From NCBI RefSeq assembly GCF_003626695.1, contig NZ_RBAH01000006.1, positions 124,001-188,000 on the forward strand: a stretch of DNA of 64,000 nucleotides. The letters run 5' to 3'. A program made the translations under genes and the position numbers. The DNA is from Paenibacillus ginsengarvi. Its GTDB lineage: Bacteria; Bacillota; Bacilli; Paenibacillales; NBRC-103111. Below are positions 52,517-62,567 of this stretch, one piece after another. Each line of letters starts with the position of its first letter. The first letter of the stretch is position 1. The notes beneath the pieces were generated by a model that worked only from the letters and a program-made list of their open reading frames with translations, did not search any database and was not told the DNA's origin.

Positions 52517-54706
52517 ATGAAATCTCTCGTGCTGGCCGAAAAGCCGAGCGTCGCGAAAGAAATCGCCCGCGTGCTCGGGGCGAACGGGAAGCAGAAAAGC
52601 TGGTATGAAGGGCCGAACTATGTCGTCACGTGGGCGCTCGGTCATCTGGTCGAGCTGGCGGAGCCGGAGGACTATGATCCGACTTACAAGACGTGGCGGC
52701 TGGAAGATTTGCCGATCATCCCCGGCGAGATGAAGCTGAAGGTGATCCGCGAAACGTCGCATCAATATAAAGCGGTGGCACAGCTGTGCAAACGGCCCGA
52801 TATCGGCGAGCTTATTATCGCCACCGATGCCGGCCGGGAGGGCGAGCTTGTCGCCCGCTGGATCATGGAGCTTGTCCATTGGCGGAAGCCGTTCAAGCGA
52901 CTGTGGATTTCATCGCAGACGGACAAAGCGATCCGGGAAGGCTTCCAGAAGCTGAAGCCGGGGCGGGACTACGACCGATTGTATATGTCCGCCGTCTGCC
53001 GCGCGGAGGCCGATTGGCTGGTCGGGTTAAACGTGACGCGGGCGCTGACGAGTAAATACAACGCGCAGCTCGCCGCCGGGAGGGTGCAGACGCCGACGCT
53101 TGCGATGGTAATGGAGCGGGAGCGCGAAATCGCCGGCTTCCGCCCCGTTCCGTACTGGACGGTAACGGCGGACTTCGGCGGCTTCACCGCCATGTGGCGC
53201 AAGGACGACCGGCATGACGGCCGTCTGTACGACAAGGCCGAGGCGGAGGCGATCGTCGCCCGTATTCGTGGGAAGCAAGCCGTGGCTGAGCAAGTAAGGA
53301 CCACGGAACGGATGGAGCTGCATCCGCTCGCCTACGATCTGACCGAGCTGCAGCGGGATGCGAACAAGCGGCTCGGCTTTTCGGCGAAGATGACGTCGAA
53401 CGTGCTCCAGCGTCTGTATGAGCAGCACAAGCTGGTCACCTATCCGCGGACCGATTCGCGTTACTTGACGTCCGATATGGCGCCCACATTCAAAAGCAGG
53501 CTGGAAAGCGTAGCGACCGGGCCTTATGCCCCTCTGGCGCGGCCGCTGCTGCGGAAGCCGCTTGCGGTAACGAAACGAATCGTCGACGATTCGAAGGTAA
53601 GCGACCATCATGCGATTATCCCGACCGAGCAGTACGTCCAGCTTGGCGCGCTCAGTCCGGATGAGCGCCGGTTGTACGACCTGATCGTGCGGCGGTTTAT
53701 CTCGCTGTTTTACGGACCGAGCCGTTATGACGAAACTTCGCTTGTCATTCGCGCGGGAGACGACCGTTTTTACGCGAGGGGTTATGTGCAGAAGGAGGCG
53801 GGCTGGAAGGAGCTGTACGGCAGTCTGCCGTCGTTTGCCGAAGAGGACGACGAGGACGAAACGGAAAACGACAAAGCGTCGCAGGAGAGCCGGGCGGCGA
53901 CGCTGCCGTCGCAGCGTCTGCCCGAGCTGAAGCCCGGACAGAAGCTGGAGGCGAAGAATACGCGGGCGGGCGAGTATCAGACGAAACCGCCGTCGCGGCA
54001 TACGGAGGCGTCGCTGCTGTCGGGGATGGAGAAGCGGGGGCTGGGCACGCCGGCCACCCGTGCCGACGTCATCGAGAAGCTGCTGCACACCGATACGATC
54101 GAGCGTGGGCAGAACCGGCTCGTGCCGACAGGCAAAGGCAAGCAGCTCATTGAGCTCGTGGCGGAAGATTTGCGCTCGCCCGACTTAACCGCCGAGTGGG
54201 AGCGGGAGCTTGAGCGGATCGCCCAGGGGAAGGGCGACCCGAAGGCGTTTATGGCCGGTATCCGCACCCGGGCGGCCGGACTTGTAGCGGAAGTGAAAAC
54301 GAGCGGCAAGGAGTACAAGCCGCACAATCTCACCCATTCGAAATGCCCGGATTGCGGTGAGCGAATGATGGAGACGAAGGGCAAGCGCGGCAAAATGCTC
54401 GTATGCCCGAACCGCGAATGCGGGTTCCGGCGGGCGGCCGAACCATCGCTGTCGGGTCGTCGCTGCCCGCAATGCCACAAGCGGATGGAAATCCACGACG
54501 GCAAGGCGGGGAAATATTTTCAGTGCCGGCCATGCAACGTCGTCGAGAAGCTGGACACGGACGGCAGCGGAGGCGGAGGCGGCAAAGCCGGGCGCAAGCA
54601 GCAGGCTCACCTCGCGAAGCAGTTCAGCGACAATGTGTCGCTTGGCTCGAGCCTCGGCGATGCGCTGAAAGCGGCTTTGGAGCGCGGCGGGGATAAGCAG
54701 GAGTGA
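52517..54706 (+). CDS. topB: DNA topoisomerase III
   Basis: A 729-residue type IA topoisomerase. The TOPRIM domain opens the protein (VLAEKPSVAKEIARVLG; IIATDAGREGELVARWI near 95), the catalytic Tyr309 is in YPRTDSRYLTSDM, and LAAGRVQTPTLAMV near 185 is also typical. The C-terminus has two Cys4-like zinc ribbons (CPDCGERMM from Cys610 with CPNRECGF, and RCPQCHKRM with CRPC). An acidic insert (EEDDEDETENDKAS) lies near 450. The long frame extends upstream of 52517, but this ATG gives the family start MKSLVLAEKPS. The enzyme decatenates DNA and relaxes single-stranded regions. Confidence 0.95.
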   Translation: MKSLVLAEKPSVAKEIARVLGANGKQKSWYEGPNYVVTWALGHLVELAEPEDYDPTYKTWRLEDLPIIPGEMKLKVIRETSHQYKAVAQLCKRPDIGELIIATDAGREGELVARWIMELVHWRKPFKRLWISSQTDKAIREGFQKLKPGRDYDRLYMSAVCRAEADWLVGLNVTRALTSKYNAQLAAGRVQTPTLAMVMEREREIAGFRPVPYWTVTADFGGFTAMWRKDDRHDGRLYDKAEAEAIVARIRGKQAVAEQVRTTERMELHPLAYDLTELQRDANKRLGFSAKMTSNVLQRLYEQHKLVTYPRTDSRYLTSDMAPTFKSRLESVATGPYAPLARPLLRKPLAVTKRIVDDSKVSDHHAIIPTEQYVQLGALSPDERRLYDLIVRRFISLFYGPSRYDETSLVIRAGDDRFYARGYVQKEAGWKELYGSLPSFAEEDDEDETENDKASQESRAATLPSQRLPELKPGQKLEAKNTRAGEYQTKPPSRHTEASLLSGMEKRGLGTPATRADVIEKLLHTDTIERGQNRLVPTGKGKQLIELVAEDLRSPDLTAEWERELERIAQGKGDPKAFMAGIRTRAAGLVAEVKTSGKEYKPHNLTHSKCPDCGERMMETKGKRGKMLVCPNRECGFRRAAEPSLSGRRCPQCHKRMEIHDGKAGKYFQCRPCNVVEKLDTDGSGGGGGKAGRKQQAHLAKQFSDNVSLGSSLGDALKAALERGGDKQE

Positions 54707-54717
54707 GGCATCGGATC

Positions 54718-54774
54718 CAAACGAAAACAAACCCTCCAGAGCCGAAACATGGCTTAGGAGGGTTTTGTTTTCGT
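54718..54774. terminator. Bidirectional terminator between topB and the MraY-like gene
   Basis: AACGAAAACAAACCCTCC (54720-54737) pairs with GGAGGGTTTTGTTTTCGTT (about 54757-54775) and an inner AGCC/GGCT. It is one of the longest stems in the window and has U-rich ends on both strands. Confidence 0.94.
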
Positions 54775-55728
54775 TTAGTAGATCAGCTTCCACAGCAGCA
54801 GACACGCCAGGCAGCACAGCCAGGAGATGAGGCCGAAAACGATGACGATGCGATTTTCCGACCAGCCGTATTTCAGGCTGTAATGGTAATGGATCGGAGC
54901 CATCCGGAAAATGCGCAGCTTTGTCCGTTTGTAGTACCATACCTGCAAAATGACGGACAGCTGCTCCGCAAAATAAACGAAAAACAGGAGCGGGATCAAA
55001 ATTTCGACCTTCTCGATCATCGCCAGAAAAGCGAGCGATCCGCCGATCGCCAGCGAGCCGGTATCGCCCATGAACGCTTTGGCCGGATAAATGTTATAGA
55101 TGAGCAGGCCGAGCAAACAAGCGATCATCGTAAGGCAGAACAGCTTCACTTCCGGATGCTCGGAGATGACGAAGAAGAAAAAGTAGGTAGGGATCGCCAC
55201 GACGATCAATAACCCGTCAAGCCCGTCCGTAAAGTTGATCGCGTTAGCCGACCCGACGATGAACAGCGACATGACGGCCACATACAGAAGCGGGGTCATG
55301 TCCAGCTTGAGGTCGCCATAAACGACGATGTTCGTTTCGATCGGCATGATCTGGAACAGAATGGCGATCAGCGCGAACGTGAACAAAAATTGCAGCGCCA
55401 GCTTCATTTTGCCCGAAGCGCCGCGCGGGTCTTGAAACGCCGCTTTTTTGTAATCGTCGAGGAAACCGACGAGGCCGAACAGGACGAAGGTTGCGCATAA
55501 ATACAAGCTGAGCGGGCTCGGCGAGAACATGCCGATCAGCAGCACGCCGATCAGAAAGATGAGGCCGGCCATCAGCGGCGTTCCTTTTTTGGCCTGATGA
55601 TCGGCGGGCATTTCCGCGCGAATCGGCTGCGTAAGCTTCAGCGTTCTTAGTCCCCGGATCAGGACCGGAGTAAGCAGGGCGACGGATGCGAAGGAGAGGG
55701 CGGATACGCCCAGGGCGGTCAGCTCCAT
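54775..55728 (-). CDS. MraY-like phospho-N-acetylmuramoyl-pentapeptide transferase, stand-alone
   Basis: A 317-residue protein with about ten helices. It has KKGTPLMAG near 47, LVGFLDDYKKAA near 86 (catalytic Asp pair), NAINFTDGLDGL near 163, PAKAFMGDTGSLAIGG near 215, and MAPIHYHYSLKYGWSENRIV near 280. These are the MraY signatures; the last one differs from the usual HHHFEL form. MraY transfers phospho-MurNAc-pentapeptide to undecaprenyl phosphate. It is alone here, not in a division and cell-wall cluster, so it may be a second copy or a related sugar-phosphate transferase. Confidence 0.88.
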   Translation of the reverse strand: MELTALGVSALSFASVALLTPVLIRGLRTLKLTQPIRAEMPADHQAKKGTPLMAGLIFLIGVLLIGMFSPSPLSLYLCATFVLFGLVGFLDDYKKAAFQDPRGASGKMKLALQFLFTFALIAILFQIMPIETNIVVYGDLKLDMTPLLYVAVMSLFIVGSANAINFTDGLDGLLIVVAIPTYFFFFVISEHPEVKLFCLTMIACLLGLLIYNIYPAKAFMGDTGSLAIGGSLAFLAMIEKVEILIPLLFFVYFAEQLSVILQVWYYKRTKLRIFRMAPIHYHYSLKYGWSENRIVIVFGLISWLCCLACLLLWKLIY

Positions 55729-55872
55729 GTCCGGTTAGCTCCTTTTCAACTGGCGTATTGGTAGGTTGGCTGTAGAAGTATGGGTGTGCAGGCAGGCAGC
55801 TTCGCTTTGTAATAGTATAATTTCACCTATTGGACAATTATTCCTGCCGGCTGTAACTTTCCGCACAAAACG

Positions 55873-55899
55873 AGAGGCTGCCCTGAATCGGACAGCCTT
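55873..55899 (-). terminator. Terminator after the nitroreductase gene
   Basis: On the minus strand AGGCTGTCC pairs with GGGCAGCCT around GATTCA, followed by CTCGTTTTG. The T-run is short. Confidence 0.6.
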
Positions 55900-55923
55900 G
55901 AACTATGCCATTGCACAACATGT

Positions 55924-56571
55924 TTACTGCACAATCGTCAAAATCTCGTCCACTTCTTTGCGGGCCAGCCGCCCCGGCTGATCAACCGGATGACCGAGCG
56001 CGATCACCATATTGATTTGACGGCTCTCATCGATCCCGAGGTATTCGCGGAGCCGATGCTGCGCGAGCAGTACCGGTCCGGTCATCGGGCACGTCGCAAG
56101 TCCGCGGGCATGGGCGGCCAGCATCAGGTTTTGCGCGGCGAGACAACTGCTCTTGATGCCCTCCTCCGCCCAGACGGCATCATCGACAAGCGCGATCGGA
56201 TCGAAGATGCGCTCGCGGAATTTGGAGTTGTACGGCGTGGCCAGCAGCACGATCAGCACAGGCGCATCGGAGAAAGCCGTAGCGTAAGGACCGAACGACT
56301 TGGTGAGCAGCTTGGCTTCCCGGCCGAGCCCTCTCTCCTCCGCACCGGCGGCGCGCTTGTGCAGCTCGTCCCACGTCATTTGCTCGATTTCCTTGATTTT
56401 TTCCCGGTTCATGATCGCGATGAATTCCCAAGTCTGCGAGTTCGTATCGCTCGGTGCATACCGGGCGCAGTCGATCAGTTCTTTGACGTCCTCTACGGAT
56501 ACGTCCAGTTCCTTGAATTTGCGGACGCTTCTGCGGTCGAGCACGATTTGTTTGAAAGCTTCATAGTTCAT
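55924..56571 (-). CDS. Nitroreductase family FMN oxidoreductase
   Basis: A 215-residue nitroreductase-fold protein: LDRRSVRKFKELDVSVEDVKELIDCARYAPSDTNSQTWEFI (FMN phosphate-binding RRSxR and the PSxxNxQ motif), a middle DDAVWAEEGIKSSCLAAQNLMLAAHARGLATC near 140, and INMVIALGHPVDQPGR near 185. These enzymes reduce nitroaromatics, quinones or flavins with NAD(P)H. It is a single gene. A promoter and a small palindrome precede it and overlap the end of the ABC permease gene. Confidence 0.93.
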   Translation of the reverse strand: MNYEAFKQIVLDRRSVRKFKELDVSVEDVKELIDCARYAPSDTNSQTWEFIAIMNREKIKEIEQMTWDELHKRAAGAEERGLGREAKLLTKSFGPYATAFSDAPVLIVLLATPYNSKFRERIFDPIALVDDAVWAEEGIKSSCLAAQNLMLAAHARGLATCPMTGPVLLAQHRLREYLGIDESRQINMVIALGHPVDQPGRLARKEVDEILTIVQ

Positions 56572-56626
56572 ATAGGTTTAGTCCGCCTTTGTCTTCGTAG
56601 TCGGTAGTATGGAAGCAGGAGCTGCC

Positions 56627-56692
56627 GGTCTTTAAGACCAGGTACTAAAAAAATTCCTCTTCCATTATAGCCGATCGATTGGCCACTGTCAC
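56627..56692 (-). promoter_or_regulatory. Nitroreductase promoter with palindrome
   Basis: On the minus strand GTGACA (56687-56692) and TATAAT (56664-56669), 17 bases apart, form a near-consensus promoter that overlaps the 3' end of the ABC permease gene. GGTCTTTAAGACC (56627-56639), a 13-bp near-perfect palindrome, lies about 20-30 bases downstream of the start of transcription and may be an operator. I cannot name the regulator. Confidence 0.6.
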
Positions 56693-57460
56693 CCCGCAAC
56701 GTCCCTTTTGCGAAAAATCGTCCACGCCAGCACGATGAACAAGGCGTAGTAAAGAACGATCATCGTGACCGAAAATCCGAGGGTCATTCCTTCAAACGGC
56801 GGCTTGCGGCCCCCGAAGTAGATGGACAGGTCGGTATTCGCGAACAAAATATATTTCGCCCACGTTTTTTTGAGCGCGATGAGCGCAGTCATCACCGAGT
56901 TCGAGGCGAACATGATGACGAACGCAAGCGAGATGGCGAGGGCGCTGGAGCGGAATACGGTCGAGATCATAAACGCGAACGTAACCTGAATCACGAGATC
57001 GATGAGACGGAAGCCGTACTCGCGCAGGATACCGCTCATCGTAAGCGGAATATCCTCCGAGCTGCCGGGGCCGCCCGAACCGAACAGCAGCAGTCCCAGC
57101 ACAAGCGAGCTGACGAACAGCAGGGCAAGCAGCATCAGCATGAACAGCAGTACAGCAATGTACTTGGACAGCAGCACCTTCGAGCGGCTGACCGGCCGGA
57201 TCAGCAGCAGCTTGATCGTTCCCCAAGTAAATTCGCCCGCCACGATATCCGCCGCGATGACGACGGAGAAGATGAAGACGAGAAAGGTGAGCGACGCCGC
57301 GTTGCTGGCGAAGGCCAGCGTATTGATGAAACCGTCCGTTCCGAACGATTTCAGCAGGAAGGCGAAGCATATGGTCGCGACGAGCACGAGTCCGGCCATG
57401 ATCCAAGTGCGGGGGCGGTAATAGATTTTCATGTTTTCGTTGCGGATCAAGCTTAGCAGG

Positions 57461-57477
<17 letters not shown>
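56689..57477 (-). CDS. ABC-2 type transporter permease
   Basis: A 262-residue membrane protein with six helices, in the NatB/BcrB-like ABC-2 style: helix 1 near 23-45, FSVVIAADIVAGEFTWGTIKLLLIRPVSRSKVLLSKYIAVL near 72-112, and several late helices. Its start overlaps the end of the ATPase gene by 17 bases, so the two work as one exporter. Substrate unknown; such pairs export peptides, antibiotics or sodium, or help cell-envelope stress response. Confidence 0.9.
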
Positions 57478-58390
<913 letters not shown>

Positions 58391-58422
58391 ATCTTGAACC
58401 TCCACGTAAGTAGGTGGACAAA

Positions 58423-59061
58423 TTATACCATATGGTAAGCTCCATACCAAAACAGGTCGACAATGGTATCCGCTTCGATCGGGGGAAGCTTGCCGTTTTC
58501 CCCGTCTGCGTACATATGGCCGCTGCGGTTTCCGAGCATAAGCAGCGAGGAGAACGCGTATGCGTATAGCATCGGGTCTCCGGGGCGCATCGCTCCGGCG
58601 TCGATTTTGCGCTGAAACGTCTCAGCAAGCACGACGTGAATCGATCGCTCCGCCTCGCGGATTGCCGCAATCTGCTCGCCCGACAGCGCCGGAGACGCTT
58701 CGCGCATCAGGCTCTCGAAGTCGACGTGCGCGGCGCGCATATGCGCATCTGCGACGGCGGCGAGCCGTTCGCGAAATGACGAGCCGGGCTGCTCCAGCAT
58801 ATCCCGGGTCAAACGGCCGATCCCTGTCATCATATGGACGACGGCGGCTGTGAACAGCTCCGCTTTATTTGGGAAGTAATAGTAGACGGACGCTTTTGTG
58901 ACGCCGGAGGCGGCCGAGATTTGCTCCATCGATACGCTTTCGAAGCCGAGCTGCATGAACAGGGCGGATGCAGTTTGCAGCAGCGTTGATTTGACGGTGG
59001 ACGGCTCGCTCGTTTTCGGACGGCCCGGTTTGCGGCGAACTTGCGGCTGTGTCGGTTTCAT
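58423..59061 (-). CDS. TetR/AcrR family transcriptional regulator
   Basis: A 212-residue repressor. The helix-turn-helix is LFMQLGFESVSMEQISAASGVTKASVYYYFPNKAELF (about 35-70). The C-terminal ligand domain (about 80-212) is helical with FRERLAAVADAHMRA near 100. It is divergent from an MMPL exporter gene and heads an operon with the ABC-2 pair, the usual arrangement for a drug-efflux regulator. Candidate operators lie in the 200-base gap between it and the MMPL gene. Confidence 0.93.
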   Translation of the reverse strand: MKPTQPQVRRKPGRPKTSEPSTVKSTLLQTASALFMQLGFESVSMEQISAASGVTKASVYYYFPNKAELFTAAVVHMMTGIGRLTRDMLEQPGSSFRERLAAVADAHMRAAHVDFESLMREASPALSGEQIAAIREAERSIHVVLAETFQRKIDAGAMRPGDPMLYAYAFSSLLMLGNRSGHMYADGENGKLPPIEADTIVDLFWYGAYHMV

Positions 59062-59132
59062 AAAGGTCCGCTCCTTTTCCGTTAACGTTTTGTGAAAAAT
59101 GCAAGCTGCGTAATTTCACTTTTCAGACTGTG

Positions 59133-59188
59133 TCACTTTAGTGAACTTAAACTTTTGTATCGTTAAAATTAACCGTTCGGTATATAAT
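59133..59188. promoter_or_regulatory. Divergent TetR/MMPL control region
   Basis: TCACTTTAGTGA (59133-59144) is a palindrome with 5-bp arms. ACCGTTCGGT (59172-59181), with ACCG/CGGT arms typical of TetR-family operators, abuts TATAAT (59183-59188), the likely -10 of the MMPL gene. No good -35 is seen at 17 bases, which fits a regulated promoter. Confidence 0.55.
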
Positions 59189-59264
59189 GAGTAGTATACA
59201 TTCCCAATGTATCCGAACGACGCTCAAATGTCGAGTTCGCGAACGAAGCCAGGAGGAGATGCGG

Positions 59265-61496
59265 GTGAGCAAGACGCTTGAAACATACGGGAGGTGCGTG
59301 AGCGGACCGCGCGGCAAATGGATTACGCTGCTGCTATGGATCGTTGTTGCGGGTGTGCTGAACGCCCTGCTGCCTACCGTCAATTCACAGGAAAACAATA
59401 ACGCGGCCAATCTGCCCGAATCGTTCCCGTCAGTGCAGGCCGAGCAAGTGGCGAAGCGGGAATTCCCGAATGCGGACGGCGTTCCAGGGCTGCTAGTCTG
59501 GTACCGGAGCGGCGGGCTGACGGACGACGATCTGAAGATTGTGCAAAAGCTGGCGGATACGTTTACCGCAAATCCGTTGCCGGAGCAAACGGCCCTGCCG
59601 CCTTATCACCAGATGCCGCTGCCGGCGCTGAAAGCCCAGCTCTCCGCGGATAAACTGTCGCTCGTTACGCCTATAGTCTTTTCCCAGGCGGCGGAATCCG
59701 ATCTGCTCAAAGAAAACTTCAAGAAACTCGAGGAGACGATTACGGCCCAGGCCGGCTACGATCCGTTTACCGAGGAGGTAGCGTCATCCAAACTGATTGT
59801 CCGGGTCACCGGCCCTGCCGGCATATCGGTTGATGCCGTCGCTTTGTTCAAAAACGCCGACGTGTCGCTCCTGATCGCGACCGTGCTGCTCGTGCTTGTG
59901 CTGCTGCTGGCCATATACCGGTCGCCGATCCTGGCGTTCATTCCGCTTATTGCCGTAGGATTCGCTTACGGCGTATCCGGACCGATCCTCGGGTGGATGG
60001 CGAAGATGGGCTGGATCGAGGTCGATTCGCAGGCGATCTCGATTATGACCGTGCTGCTGTTCGGCGCCGGAACGGATTACTGCCTGTTCCTCGTCGCGCG
60101 TTTCCGTCAGTTGCTGACGGAGGAGGCGAACAAATGGACCGCGCTGAAGCGGGCGATCAGCGGCTCGTCGGGAGCGATCGCAATGAGCGGCTTTACGGTC
60201 GTGCTGGCGCTCGCCGCGCTGCTGCTTGCCGATTACGGGGCCATTCACCGGTTCGCCGTTCCGTTCAGTCTCGCTATTCTGATTATGGCAATCGCCAGTC
60301 TGACGCTCGTTCCGGCGCTGCTGGCGATACTCGGCCGCGGGTCGTTTTACCCGTTCGTGCCAAGAACGCCGGAGATGGTCCGGGAACGCGCCGAGAAGAA
60401 GGGCGTGCCGGTCAAGGAGCAGAGCAGCCGGACTACGCTCGGCGCCCGTTTCGCCGATGTCGTCGTCCGCAAACCGTGGACCGTCATTGTCGTAACGCTT
60501 GTCGTGCTCATCGGGGCCGCTTCCTTCGCTCCAAAAATCAATTATACGTACGACCTGCTCTCGTCGTTTCCGAAAACGATGCCGTCCCGCGAAGGGTTCG
60601 ATCTGATCGCAAAGTCGTTCTCCCCCGGAAGCCTCGCGCCGGTTCAAGTGATGGCCGATACGGAAGGGAAGTCGGCCGACCTGCAGGGTGCGCTGTCAAA
60701 GCTGTCGTTCGTGGACGAGGTGTCCGCGCCGCAAAAAGGCAAGATGAACGCGAATATCGTCTCCGTCGACGTCAAGCTGCACGCCAATCCGTACAGCAAC
60801 GAAGCGATGGGATATATAGCCGACATTCGTGCAGCGGCGGAAGCGGCTCTGACAGGCAGCGGCGTCGCGAGCGCCGTCGACCGGGTCTGGGTAGGCGGAC
60901 AGACCGCCCAGCAGTACGACACGAAGAGGGCTACCGAACGCGACGAACGTCTCATCATTCCCGTCGTCATCGGCCTTATCGCGCTGCTGCTGCTCGCTTA
61001 TTTGCGTTCCTTCGTCGCCATGCTTTACCTGATTGCAACCGTCGTGTTGTCTTACGGCTCGGCGCTCGGGCTCGGCTGGATCGTGCTGCATTACTTCATG
61101 GGCGCGGATGCGGTAGCGGGTGCGATTCCGCTGTATGCGTTCGTATTCCTTGTCGCGCTCGGCGAAGACTACAACATTTTCATGATCTCGAGCATTTGGA
61201 AAAAACGAGCCCAGATGCCGCTGAAGGAGGCGATCCGCGAAGGCGTCTGCGAAACGGGCGGCGTCATCACGTCCGCCGGGCTCATCCTGGCCGGGACGTT
61301 TGCCGTTCTCGCCACGCTGCCGATTCAGGTATTGCTCCAGTTCGGCATTATTACCGCCATCGGCGTTCTGCTCGATACGTTTATCGTCAGACCGTTTCTC
61401 GTTCCCGCGATCACTACCGTCCTTGGACGTTTCGCGTTCTGGCCGGGAGCGGCTTCTCGCAAGGAAGCTTCTGGTAAGCCGGAGCATGCCGTGTAA
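59265..61496 (+). CDS. MMPL family RND-type transporter
   Basis: A 743-residue protein with about twelve helices arranged as two halves (each a large extracytoplasmic loop after helix 1 and 7, then five helices). MMPL marks are MTVLLFGAGTDYCLFLVARFR near 270 and YAFVFLVALGEDYNIFMISSIWKK near 620. It belongs to the YdfJ/YdgH-like drug or lipid exporter group driven by protons. The ATG at 59259 touches AGGAGGAG, so the GTG at 59265 (six bases after it) is preferred. It is divergent from TetR and ends at a terminator. Confidence 0.93.
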   Translation: MSKTLETYGRCVSGPRGKWITLLLWIVVAGVLNALLPTVNSQENNNAANLPESFPSVQAEQVAKREFPNADGVPGLLVWYRSGGLTDDDLKIVQKLADTFTANPLPEQTALPPYHQMPLPALKAQLSADKLSLVTPIVFSQAAESDLLKENFKKLEETITAQAGYDPFTEEVASSKLIVRVTGPAGISVDAVALFKNADVSLLIATVLLVLVLLLAIYRSPILAFIPLIAVGFAYGVSGPILGWMAKMGWIEVDSQAISIMTVLLFGAGTDYCLFLVARFRQLLTEEANKWTALKRAISGSSGAIAMSGFTVVLALAALLLADYGAIHRFAVPFSLAILIMAIASLTLVPALLAILGRGSFYPFVPRTPEMVRERAEKKGVPVKEQSSRTTLGARFADVVVRKPWTVIVVTLVVLIGAASFAPKINYTYDLLSSFPKTMPSREGFDLIAKSFSPGSLAPVQVMADTEGKSADLQGALSKLSFVDEVSAPQKGKMNANIVSVDVKLHANPYSNEAMGYIADIRAAAEAALTGSGVASAVDRVWVGGQTAQQYDTKRATERDERLIIPVVIGLIALLLLAYLRSFVAMLYLIATVVLSYGSALGLGWIVLHYFMGADAVAGAIPLYAFVFLVALGEDYNIFMISSIWKKRAQMPLKEAIREGVCETGGVITSAGLILAGTFAVLATLPIQVLLQFGIITAIGVLLDTFIVRPFLVPAITTVLGRFAFWPGAASRKEASGKPEHAV

Positions 61497-61537
61497 AGCG
61501 AACGCCACGGACGATAAGCGCATAAGGCTACATGCGA

Positions 61538-61568
61538 ATCCGGCCCTGCCTGCGGGGCCGGTTTTTAC
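61538..61568 (+). terminator. Terminator after the MMPL gene
   Basis: CCGGCCC (61540-61546) pairs with GGGGCCGG (61554-61561), followed by TTTTTA. Confidence 0.85.
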
Positions 61569-61728
61569 TACCTGCATCCGGAAGGCGCCGCCGCGCAAAA
61601 AAGTGCAGCCGGATGCGCGTATTGTGTATGGCAATCGGAAAACGTTCCGGCGTATGCTAGAAACGGATACGGGTGTCCGCGCCCCACCGCTTTAGCGAAA
61701 GGAACTATCCCGAGGAGGACAACGATAC

Positions 61729-62499
61729 ATGACCATAACGGTGCAATCCGAAGTGCTTGCAACATCCGGCTTGATTTGCTTTTGGAGCTTTCAGGAACCG
61801 AGCGGGGAAGACCGCCTGTCGGCCGGCGCGCACGCGTACCCGCTGCGGGAGATGAACGGTCCGATCGCCCGCGTGGACGGCGGCGTATTCGGGCCTTATG
61901 CAGCCCGCCTCGACTTCGGGCAGTGGCTTCGCATCCCTCGCGACGAATGCTCCGGCCTCAACATGCACGGTCCTCAAAGCCAAGTAAGCGTTGCGGCGTG
62001 GCTGCGATGGGGGAGGTCGGCCTACAACGGCTGCGAGGCGGTAGCCGGCATGTGGGACGAATCCCGTCTGAAGCGGCAGTACTGCCTGTTTCTGAACCTG
62101 CGCATATGGGACAGCGCCGAGCAAGTGTGCGGCCATGTTTCTTCGGTCGGCGGACCGACGCCCGGCTACAAATATTGCATGGATTCGGCCATCGGCTCTA
62201 CGCCGGTGACGCGGGACGAATGGCATTTTGTCGCTTTTACATACGACGGCGCTTATGCGAAGGCGTACCTTGACGGCCGTCTGGACGAGCGCGAAACGTA
62301 TAACCCGTATCGGTATGAGGGCTGCTTGTTCGACGGCGGCTCGGACGGCGCCGATTTTACGGTCGGGGCCGTCGACCGCTCCGGGGAGCCGGGCAACTTT
62401 TTTACCGGCACGCTCGGCGGCTTGGCCGTGTTCGACCGGGCGCTTGGCGCGGAGGAGATCGCGGCGCTGGCCGCGAAGACGCTTCCTGCTCGCGCTTGA
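61729..62499 (+). CDS. LamG/concanavalin-like domain protein without signal peptide
   Basis: A 256-residue protein whose whole length fits a LamG-type jelly roll: LICFWSFQEPSG at the start, ARLDFGQWLRIP, VSVAAWLRWG near 90, DEWHFVAFTYDGAYAKAYLDGRLDERE near 165, and GTLGGLAVFDRALGAEEIAALA at the end. The last is the usual LamG closing strand. There is no signal peptide or membrane segment, so it may be cytosolic; most relatives are secreted. GAGGAGG precedes the ATG. It could bind or process a sugar, but no catalytic residues are recognised. Confidence 0.83.
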   Translation: MTITVQSEVLATSGLICFWSFQEPSGEDRLSAGAHAYPLREMNGPIARVDGGVFGPYAARLDFGQWLRIPRDECSGLNMHGPQSQVSVAAWLRWGRSAYNGCEAVAGMWDESRLKRQYCLFLNLRIWDSAEQVCGHVSSVGGPTPGYKYCMDSAIGSTPVTRDEWHFVAFTYDGAYAKAYLDGRLDERETYNPYRYEGCLFDGGSDGADFTVGAVDRSGEPGNFFTGTLGGLAVFDRALGAEEIAALAAKTLPARA

Positions 62500-62567
62500 G
62501 CGGTTTTACCGCTGGTCGCTATCGAGCCGACGGCTCGCTGGCGCGTACCGTGTTCGAGAGAGACTTT

